A stretch of 64,000 nucleotides of DNA from a virus: positions 1-64,000 of IMG/VR virus record IMGVR_UViG_3300000553_000012; one strand, given 5' to 3'. The translations under genes and the position numbers were made by a program. Positions 58,728 to 64,000 of the stretch are shown here, piece after piece. The notes under the pieces were generated by a model. The model made no database searches. It was given only the letters and a program-made list of their open reading frames with translations, and was not told where the DNA came from. Every line of letters begins with the position of its first letter. Position 1 is the stretch's first letter.

Positions 58728-59875
58728 TAGACTTTAGCTCCTAGTGTCTTTGATGCTCTAAGTACCGCTGAGCGGGCCCTATTTGCTGCCGAAAATCCCT
58801 TGCGATCTACAATCTTTAAACCACCCGCGACAAATCCTTCTGGGCCAGTTTCTTCTCCGTTAATCGCATGGCCATATCCACCATGGGCAGTCTTTGCTAA
58901 TGCTTTAGAAAGCAAATTGGTTGCTTCTTGAACATGACCATGGATTTTAAATGATTTGTCAAATGCCTTTTTATTTTTATTTACATGTGCTAAAGCAGCA
59001 TCTCTTTCAGCGGCTTTGACATCTTTTGTTTTTTGTGTTTTTACAGAATCGATTCGTTTTTGATGATGCTTATTTAAATGATTAATATATCCTTCAGTTG
59101 TTGGAGTTTCTCCACTAGTAACAGTAGAATTGATATATGATCTAAGAGTATCTTCGTGTCCTACATGATGATCATGAGTATGATTATTCATGAGTTTTTG
59201 AGCCTGATTCAAATGATTTAAAACCCGGCGTTTCATTACAGGATCAATATTATGCTGTTCATCATGAGATACTAGATGACTTACAAGATGAACATCAGGA
59301 TGCTCTCCAAACTCAGAAAGGTCCGTAACAGGATGAGCTTCCCTGTTCGGACCCGTAAGTTCTGAATGAATAACCGTACTGACTTTAGATTGTTGAAGTT
59401 TCTTACCCTCTTTGGTGTTAGTCGGTACAGAATATTCAATTGTATTTGGTGTATGACTTATTCTTCCATTAGAGATAGTCCTTGTAGATGGATCGCTCAT
59501 ATATCCGCCTTGCCATTCTCCTTCACGTTTAGGAAGAACTTTAGGAAGATGCTCTAGAAGAAGTTTTAATGGGTGTGCTAAGTAAGGTTTATGACCATGT
59601 TGTTTATCAATGTCTTCTGGACTAAAATTGTATTGAGCACCAGCGCCCTTATACTTTACACCAACTCTGCCATCTTTATCTCGCATGACTTGATAAGACA
59701 GCTTATCATCAATTTTACGCGAAATAGGAGTAGAACTTTCGGTTGCACCCTTAAGAGTATCTATAGCATGTTGAGCAGCATCGTGGCCATCAAATGTTCT
59801 ATCGGCCGGGTGTTCAATATGCTGTATGCCACCTGCGGGTGATCCTTCAATCAAAAAAAACTTGAATGTAAGCAT
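58727..59875 (-). CDS. Ligase-like nucleotidyltransferase (DUF6267-type)
   Basis: A 382-residue protein. GIQHIEHPADRTFDGHDAAQ is the usual N-terminus of DUF6267-type phage proteins. SRKIDDKLSYQVMRDKDGRV, GVKYKGAGAQYNFS resembles the K-x-D-G adenylylation motif of DNA/RNA ligases, here KIDD. DIDKQHGHKPYLAHPLKLLL, HLPKVLP and EGEWQGGYM follow, matching this family. The C-terminal half is helical and His/Lys-rich. Ligase activity is not certain because the motif glycine is replaced by Asp. Confidence 0.65.
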   Translation of the reverse strand: MLTFKFFLIEGSPAGGIQHIEHPADRTFDGHDAAQHAIDTLKGATESSTPISRKIDDKLSYQVMRDKDGRVGVKYKGAGAQYNFSPEDIDKQHGHKPYLAHPLKLLLEHLPKVLPKREGEWQGGYMSDPSTRTISNGRISHTPNTIEYSVPTNTKEGKKLQQSKVSTVIHSELTGPNREAHPVTDLSEFGEHPDVHLVSHLVSHDEQHNIDPVMKRRVLNHLNQAQKLMNNHTHDHHVGHEDTLRSYINSTVTSGETPTTEGYINHLNKHHQKRIDSVKTQKTKDVKAAERDAALAHVNKNKKAFDKSFKIHGHVQEATNLLSKALAKTAHGGYGHAINGEETGPEGFVAGGLKIVDRKGFSAANRARSAVLRASKTLGAKV

Positions 59876-59902
59876 GATTATACCTTATTTAAGAATATAA
59901 GG

Positions 59903-59910
59903 TATTTATA
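59903..59910 (-). promoter_or_regulatory. T4-type late promoter box with leader hairpin
   Basis: An exact TATAAATA on the minus strand, ~28 bases before the ligase-like gene. A hairpin TACCTTAT/ATAAGGTA lies in the short leader (59881-59904). It would start the late block running down to the fibre genes. Confidence 0.6.
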
Positions 59911-60447
59911 TTATAACCAATCTGGCTTTTCTCTTTTTTTCCAAGCATGAAGATGAATTTTTGCTCGTTTATAATATTGGCGATAATTTTCTATTGGATT
60001 ATCGCTGATAATATATTCTGGTGCCATAGCAGAAGGTGGAATAGTAAAGTCCCAATCTTTTAGATTATACGGTGGTGATTGTAAATGAAATCCTAATCCA
60101 CTAGATTTGACTTTATGAATTTTTTCATATCGATATTGATATTCATCCATAAGGGCAAACATATGATCTACAAGCCAAGAATAATTTTCAATCGATCGCC
60201 GACACCAAACGGCACTAGGATGATTGGTGTGTGTGGCCGAGTACATAATGTTTTCACGGGCATCATTTAATCTCCACCGCTTAACTTTACGTCCAGTCTG
60301 TGTTTGATCAACATATTGTTCACCATCAAGAACACGGTGTGCTGTTGACAATAATTGCGCCGACTCAAGAATCATTTTTACACAATGTTTATCAACTAGA
60401 CACTGTGCGGCAATATTAGGATTAGAATCTACATAAAAAATATTCAT
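59911..60447 (-). CDS. Conserved phage protein, Pyr_excise-like
   Basis: A 178-residue protein. MNIFYVDSNPNIAAQCLVDK, HCVKMILESAQLLSTAHRVL, THTNHPSAVWCRRSIENYSW, YRQYYKRAKIHLHAWKKREK is a family often labelled pyrimidine-dimer glycosylase-related in phage genomes (T4 DenV group). Conserved His/Asp/Arg residues at the N-terminus fit an enzyme. However, the T4 DenV catalytic N-terminal Thr is not evident, so repair activity is unproven. Confidence 0.6.
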   Translation of the reverse strand: MNIFYVDSNPNIAAQCLVDKHCVKMILESAQLLSTAHRVLDGEQYVDQTQTGRKVKRWRLNDARENIMYSATHTNHPSAVWCRRSIENYSWLVDHMFALMDEYQYRYEKIHKVKSSGLGFHLQSPPYNLKDWDFTIPPSAMAPEYIISDNPIENYRQYYKRAKIHLHAWKKREKPDWL

Positions 60448-60467
60448 AATTTATCTATTTGGATTAA

Positions 60468-60755
60468 TTAATCGTCATAATTAATTACATTAACAAATTG
60501 CCACTTTTTTTCGGTTGTCCAATCTTTAAGATACTCATTATCTCTATCAAAAAGTTTTAGATATTCATCATCAGCAATTTCACGAGAAGATGTAATCGTT
60601 TCTCCAATATGATATTGTGAAAATTCTTTAAAATTTTCATTATAATCGCCCAATATATTCATTGTAACTTCATCAAGAGCATGTTCTTCTTCTTTTGCTT
60701 CTATGACATATCGCTCACGAAACATAGAAATTGTTTCCACCAAATATCGCGGCAT
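60468..60755 (-). CDS. Small conserved phage protein
   Basis: A 95-residue protein: MPRYLVETISMFRERYVIEA, KEEEHALDEVTMNILGDYNE, FKEFSQYHIGETITSSREIA. The start pattern YLVETISMFR.RY.IEA is shared by a short protein in T4-like cyanophages. Ferredoxin-like fold suspected. Function unknown. Confidence 0.6.
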   Translation of the reverse strand: MPRYLVETISMFRERYVIEAKEEEHALDEVTMNILGDYNENFKEFSQYHIGETITSSREIADDEYLKLFDRDNEYLKDWTTEKKWQFVNVINYDD

Positions 60756-60758
60756 AAT

Positions 60759-60863
60759 TTATCTCCTAAAAAAATTTTTAAATATAATAAACAATATTAC
60801 AAAAGATACTAAAAATACTGTAATGTGTGGTTCAATATTAAGATTCGTTCTTTGTATATCCAT
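60759..60863 (-). CDS. Predicted 34-residue membrane protein
   Basis: From ATG at 60863 the frame gives MDIQRTNLNIEPHITVFLVS followed by a hydrophobic helix (FVILFIIFKNFF) and RR. It overlaps the end of the 120-residue gene by 26 nt and ends 4 bases before the next gene. The single helix with positive end suggests a small inner-membrane protein. There is no strong RBS, so the call is tentative. Confidence 0.35.
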   Translation of the reverse strand: MDIQRTNLNIEPHITVFLVSFVILFIIFKNFFRR

Positions 60864-61200
60864 TACTCTTAGCCCATAAATGTAAATCTTTTGAGGTATA
60901 AATTGCATTATGAAGTTCCATATATCCACAATCCATACCAATACCATATGACTCGGGTCCAAAATTAAATACATCATATAACACCCAACGATATGTTCCA
61001 TGATCTTTTAATTCACCCTGAACCAATCGCTTAATTACAGAATAAAATGCTTTAAGCTGATCATCATAAGATAAATTTTCCCAGAATTCATTGTTGGCTT
61101 TTTCTTCCTCAAGTGTTGCTTTTTTGATATTTTCAGTAAGTTCTTTATATTCTGGGCTACTAAAAAAATCTTTCATACTGGTTTTGTTTTCTTCAGACAC
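60838..61200 (-). CDS. Conserved phage hypothetical protein
   Basis: A 120-residue protein. NEFWENLSYDDQLKAFYSVI, KRLVQGELKDHGTYRWVLYD, VFNFGPESYGIGMDCGYMEL matches a short protein seen in T4-like aquatic phages. Acidic and helical. Overlaps the upstream gene by 8 nt. No function known. Confidence 0.6.
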   Translation of the reverse strand: MSEENKTSMKDFFSSPEYKELTENIKKATLEEEKANNEFWENLSYDDQLKAFYSVIKRLVQGELKDHGTYRWVLYDVFNFGPESYGIGMDCGYMELHNAIYTSKDLHLWAKSNGYTKNES

Positions 61201-61465
61201 GGGATTTCTTTCTTTTAGATTTAACTTTAGCTTGTTCTTCTTCGGCTCTTTGATATTTTTTTTCTAATTCTTCAGCCACTCTTTTTTTAATAGCACCCAT
61301 TATATCATCTTTATTATATTCTAACACATAAATCCACATATGTTTTTTTTCATCATATATTGGATTTTCTAATATTGGCCAACCTAATGCATCTCTACAC
61401 CATCTACAATGAATAAATGCTCCAGTTTTTGTATATGCTGAAAATGTAGATTTTACCAAATTCAT
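61193..61465 (-). CDS. Small hypothetical protein with basic tail
   Basis: A 90-residue protein. The N-terminus (MNLVKSTFSAYTKTGAFIHC, RWCRDALGWPILENPIYDEK) has a CRWC pair. Residues ~55-90 are a long charged helix ending KVKSKRKKSRV, suitable for nucleic acid contact. 4-nt overlap with the deaminase gene. Confidence 0.5.
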   Translation of the reverse strand: MNLVKSTFSAYTKTGAFIHCRWCRDALGWPILENPIYDEKKHMWIYVLEYNKDDIMGAIKKRVAEELEKKYQRAEEEQAKVKSKRKKSRV

Positions 61466-61869
61466 AGATAATCATATCCTTCTTCATCAAGAGAATAACA
61501 TACATTTTTAATGTTAAACGTAGCTATTGCCCTTTGGCAACCTACACACGGCTTTGCTAATCCCGATATAAGACGTCGTTTTTTCTCGTTTTCCCACTTA
61601 ATTCGATATACATACAACGTCGATTTCGATACGATTTCGGCGTCATATTTACGAATTGCATTATAAATTGCATCGGTTTCTGCATGAAGAAAAATGGCAT
61701 CAGAATTTGTGCCATATTTTTTTTGAAAAGGATGAGACTTGTTTTTGTTGGTTCCAATTGAGATAATGTCATTTTTATAAACTAAACCGGCGGCTAGCCG
61801 GGCCCTCGCAAAAGGTTCAACTGATTCCGCAACTTTCGAAAGTGCGTTCATTATATCTGTATCGTTCAT
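61462..61869 (-). CDS. dCMP deaminase-like protein
   Basis: A 135-residue cytidine-deaminase-fold protein. Zinc site: HAETDAIYNAI (H-A-E, ~60-70) and PCVGCQRAI (PCxxC, ~107-115). Like T4 cd, it would turn dCMP into dUMP for ThyX, but it is shorter than T4 dCMP deaminase (193 aa) and lacks the extra zinc/allosteric insert. It might therefore act on another nucleotide. The 3' end of a small upstream gene overlaps its first 53 nt. Confidence 0.8.
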   Translation of the reverse strand: MNDTDIMNALSKVAESVEPFARARLAAGLVYKNDIISIGTNKNKSHPFQKKYGTNSDAIFLHAETDAIYNAIRKYDAEIVSKSTLYVYRIKWENEKKRRLISGLAKPCVGCQRAIATFNIKNVCYSLDEEGYDYL

Positions 61870-61987
61870 TTAGATTCAAAATCCATCCTTTAGTCGGGTC
61901 AAAATATGTTACATAATCATCATATCTACAAGATGATAAAAAATCAACCATTTCTTTTTGTTGTTCAAATTTTACTTCATATTGCAT
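61817..61987 (-). CDS. Small protein overlapping deaminase start
   Basis: A 56-residue gene with the best RBS of the area (AGGAG seven bases before ATG at 61987) and a consensus promoter upstream. The product MQYEVKFEQQKEMVDFLSSC, RYDDYVTYFDPTKGWILNLN ends ERTFESCGIS. Its last 53 bases overlap the deaminase gene in another frame. Unknown function; probably translated first in this operon. Confidence 0.6.
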   Translation of the reverse strand: MQYEVKFEQQKEMVDFLSSCRYDDYVTYFDPTKGWILNLNERYRYNERTFESCGIS

Positions 61988-62010
61988 TTTGTACTCCTAT
62001 TCATAATCTC

Positions 62011-62039
62011 ATTATATTATATTTTAATATAAATGTCAA
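62011..62039 (-). promoter_or_regulatory. Consensus sigma70 promoter
   Basis: On the minus strand TTGACA (62039-62034), a 17-base spacer and TATAAT (62016-62011) are perfect consensus boxes. The -35 overlaps the end of the endolysin gene. It drives the small gene, the deaminase and following genes early. Confidence 0.8.
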
Positions 62040-62494
62040 CTAGGATACCATGTTCCGGCAAAAAGTTTATTTTGATCGGACACAGGAATAAATTGAATAT
62101 GATCCATATCTCTAAATGTGTGAGGCTTATTTGGTTCTCCCCAATCACCTCCCCATATTAAACCTTGATTTTTTGCTAACTTACCGAGAAATGAAAAGTC
62201 ACCAAAAAAGGAAGGTTCGCCATTGACTTTTTTTACAATATCAACAGCCAACCCGTAATGATGTACACCAACAGTTTTTAATTGTGTGGCTTTTGCCTCA
62301 TATAACTGAAGTTGTCTTTCACTGCTTCTAAAAGTTTCTAAAACCATAAGAGGCGCTTCATTCTTTTCAGATTCAATAAGCAATGCCTCTATTTTTGTTC
62401 TAAATGCAGGAAACAACATATTAAGATCATTGACTCTATTTGTAGTATGAAATAAAGGACTTTTTTGAATTACATCTATATAAAAATTACTCAT
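62036..62494 (-). CDS. M15-family endolysin
   Basis: A 152-residue single-domain peptidase of the VanY/M15 family, the size of L-alanyl-D-glutamate endolysins of T5/A118 type. LETFRSSERQLQLYEAKATQ and the motif GVHHYGLAVDIV (HxxGxAxD, zinc His and Asp) are followed by WGGDWGE and the final ligand in MDHIQF. There is no signal peptide, so it needs a holin to reach the wall. A second M15 domain is in the tail protein at 28.5-30.1 kb. Confidence 0.85.
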   Translation of the reverse strand: MSNFYIDVIQKSPLFHTTNRVNDLNMLFPAFRTKIEALLIESEKNEAPLMVLETFRSSERQLQLYEAKATQLKTVGVHHYGLAVDIVKKVNGEPSFFGDFSFLGKLAKNQGLIWGGDWGEPNKPHTFRDMDHIQFIPVSDQNKLFAGTWYPS

Positions 62495-62505
62495 TAATTA
62501 CTCCA

Positions 62506-62682
62506 TTAATATTTTTTATAATAAAGATGTCTAGGACCGGCTTCTCCAAATAAGCATTTAGATAAAAAAAGAGCATCTTTTAGAGTCGTAGAGTTTAATT
62601 CTAACATCTCTATTTTTTTATTATTAGGATTAACATATGCTATCATATATTTTTTTACGTATTTCTCAGATTGTTCTTCCAT
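62506..62682 (-). CDS. Small hypothetical protein
   Basis: A 58-residue gene (ATG 62682) that overlaps the exonuclease end by 17 nt. The product MEEQSEKYVKKYMIAYVNPN, NKKIEMLELNSTTLKDALFL ends GEAGPRHLYYKKY. A small alpha/beta protein seems likely. It lies right before the endolysin gene. No family known. Confidence 0.5.
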   Translation of the reverse strand: MEEQSEKYVKKYMIAYVNPNNKKIEMLELNSTTLKDALFLSKCLFGEAGPRHLYYKKY

Positions 62683-63358
62683 TGCGTTTTAATCCATGAT
62701 AGTCATAATAACTATTAATGATATTTATTGCTTTATCAATCCACCTATCACGCTTTTGCTGAAAAAATTGAGGACTATCATTGTCTACAGCTATTAAAAC
62801 GCCAAGATTAGTTATAGGATTGCCTGTACATTCTTCATACATAACTGCATAACACGCGGTTTGCATAAAATACCCATCAATCCATTCTATTTTTTTTGGA
62901 CGATTGGACGTTTTCCAATCTAAAATAAATCGCTTATTTCTAAACTTAGCTACACAATCTACCGTTCCCGCTACTCCAAGATGTTTTGAAAATAAAGGAA
63001 CTTCTATTCCATAAACTTCTTCAATATCATCTAAATATTCTTTAACAGAAGTAAAAAGATCAATTGTTCCTATATCTAATGATTTAAAATCAATTTGCTT
63101 ATTATTAAGATAATCTTCAATTATAGAATGAAGCTTTGTTCCTCGATTTGCCGCTTTAGTTGAAATTCTATTGGCTTCTTCTTCACCAACTCTTTTACGC
63201 CATTCTATTAAACCTTCTTTTTTTTCCCAACCAAGAACGGTAGTAACACTGGGCGCTTTAGTTCCATCAGGAAGAACATAAAAGCGCCCAGCATCAGTAT
63301 CTTCTCTATTGAGCAAAAGCGGGGTGTAAAGGTTGTGCGCGAATTGTTTTTGATTCAT
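62666..63358 (-). CDS. PD-(D/E)XK exonuclease (RecB/Cas4-like)
   Basis: A 230-residue nuclease. LPDGTKAPSVTTVLGWEKKE starts the family block. RGTKLHSIIEDYL gives the His motif (~73-85). GTVDCVAKFRNKRFILDWKT supplies D and D-x-K (~133-152), followed by the Q-x-x-(A)Y motif in MQTACYAVMYEE. Such exonucleases are common in T4-like aquatic phages and are linked to recombination or host DNA breakdown. Its start overlaps the phoH end by 53 nt. Confidence 0.8.
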   Translation of the reverse strand: MNQKQFAHNLYTPLLLNREDTDAGRFYVLPDGTKAPSVTTVLGWEKKEGLIEWRKRVGEEEANRISTKAANRGTKLHSIIEDYLNNKQIDFKSLDIGTIDLFTSVKEYLDDIEEVYGIEVPLFSKHLGVAGTVDCVAKFRNKRFILDWKTSNRPKKIEWIDGYFMQTACYAVMYEECTGNPITNLGVLIAVDNDSPQFFQQKRDRWIDKAINIINSYYDYHGLKRNGRTI

Positions 63359-64000
63359 ATTGTTCTTTTCTAATAATATATTCTTTTATCATTTTACTTC
63401 GGACTATGTCCTCAATATCAAATTCAACTATTCCAAAACTATTCATTCCCGAAAGAATTTTTACAAATTTATAAAATCCACTTTCTTCTCTTCGAAGGTC
63501 ATTTTGATTGCAATCGCCGGAAAAAATAATTTTACAGTTTTCTCCAACTCGTGTAATCACTGAATGAAGCTCTTCAAAATTCATATTTTGAAATTCATCT
63601 ACTATAACTATACAATCTTTTAATGTAATTCCTCTAACAAAAGAAGAAGTCATAAACTCTATGACGCCTTTTCTTTTGAGTAATTCATATGCATCTCCAC
63701 GCCCTAAAAGCTCGGTGCATATTGAATAATACGGTGATTCATATACTAAGGCTTTTTCTCTAGCACTCCCGGGTAAAAATCCCATATCTCTGGTTGGGAC
63801 TACCGATCTAACAATGACTACTTTATTGTATTCTGATTGTTTTGATAATAATTCTTCAAGTGCAAGATAAAGCGCACAAAACGTTTTACCCGTACCTGCT
63901 GTTCCATATAATAACAAATTTTTATCATCATCATATAAATCAAAGGTTCGTCTTTGATTTTCTGTTATTGGTGTTATTCTGGCTAATTTCAAATTGTTTT
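63306..64000 (-). CDS. phoH: PhoH-like P-loop ATPase, 5' end beyond window
   Basis: At least 231 residues of a PhoH-family protein. Walker A is LLLYGTAGTGKTF, Walker B is IVIVDEFQNM, and VVPTRDMGFLPGSAREK and FSGDCNQNDLRREESGFY are family-typical. The frame remains open to base 64000; the first ATG-like start inside (TTG 63992) lacks an RBS, so the true start lies outside. Many marine phages carry phoH, but its exact role is unsettled. Confidence 0.85.
   Translation of the reverse strand, partial: NNLKLARITPITENQRRTFDLYDDDKNLLLYGTAGTGKTFCALYLALEELLSKQSEYNKVVIVRSVVPTRDMGFLPGSAREKALVYESPYYSICTELLGRGDAYELLKRKGVIEFMTSSFVRGITLKDCIVIVDEFQNMNFEELHSVITRVGENCKIIFSGDCNQNDLRREESGFYKFVKILSGMNSFGIVEFDIEDIVRSKMIKEYIIRKEQYESKTIRAQPLHPAFAQ

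Overview
The window is a 64 kb piece of an AT-rich, T4-type contractile-tailed phage genome. T4 baseplate genes (homologues of gp48, gp53, gp27, gp5, gp25, gp6, gp8, gp4 and gp26) sit next to T4-type replication and late-transcription genes (gp32, gp59, gp33, gp61). Nucleotide metabolism genes (nrdA, nrdB, thyX, a dCMP deaminase-like gene) and phoH are also present. Most genes are on the minus strand, tightly packed with 1-4 nt overlaps. Copies of the T4 late promoter box TATAAATA precede several virion genes. The gene set (DUF4815 giant virion protein, ThyX, PhoH, hub without lysozyme) resembles T4-like phages of aquatic bacteria. The phage carries its own permuted two-piece tmRNA with tag ANDNGIMETRLAA, which points to an alphaproteobacterial host, but that is inference.

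Layout. 1-5878: small virion or secreted proteins. The first ~1.09 kb is markedly GC-rich and joins the AT-rich genome inside a gene. 5.9-23.1 kb: one long minus-strand baseplate operon (gp48, gp53, hub, gp5, unknown, gp25, gp6, gp7-position protein, gp8, DUF4815 protein). 23.2-30.4 kb: plus-strand island with gp4, a conserved protein that seems to start at AUA, a tail-tube-fold protein, gp26 with a probable -1 frameshift extension, two tail murein hydrolases sharing an N-terminal module, and a holin-like protein. 30.4-35.7 kb: a pseudoknotted RNA, gp32-gp59-gp33, small genes, the tmRNA, a second structured non-coding region and a DUF932 gene. 35.9-37.0 kb: two convergent exported beta-barrel proteins sharing a terminator. 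37.0-44.1 kb: nucleotide metabolism and primase. 44.2-46.5 kb: XhlA-like protein, overlapping Rz/Rz1 spanins and small conserved phage proteins. 46.5-59.9 kb: fibre-like and head/virion-associated proteins, including a superoxide dismutase-Dps pair, a nuclease/nucleotidyltransferase fusion and a ligase-like protein. 59.9-64 kb: small conserved genes, dCMP deaminase, M15 endolysin, PD-(D/E)XK exonuclease and the start-truncated PhoH.

How it works together. gp32, gp59 and gp61 build the replisome, while NrdAB, ThyX and the deaminase supply dNTPs. gp33 would couple the sliding clamp to transcription from TATAAATA promoters, one of which lies directly in front of the tmRNA. Lysis would use the M15 endolysin, a holin-type membrane protein and the spanin pair. 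The most notable items are the phage tmRNA, the SOD/Dps pair, the gp26 frameshift, the AUA start, two uncharacterised structured RNAs and the exported outer-membrane-type barrels.
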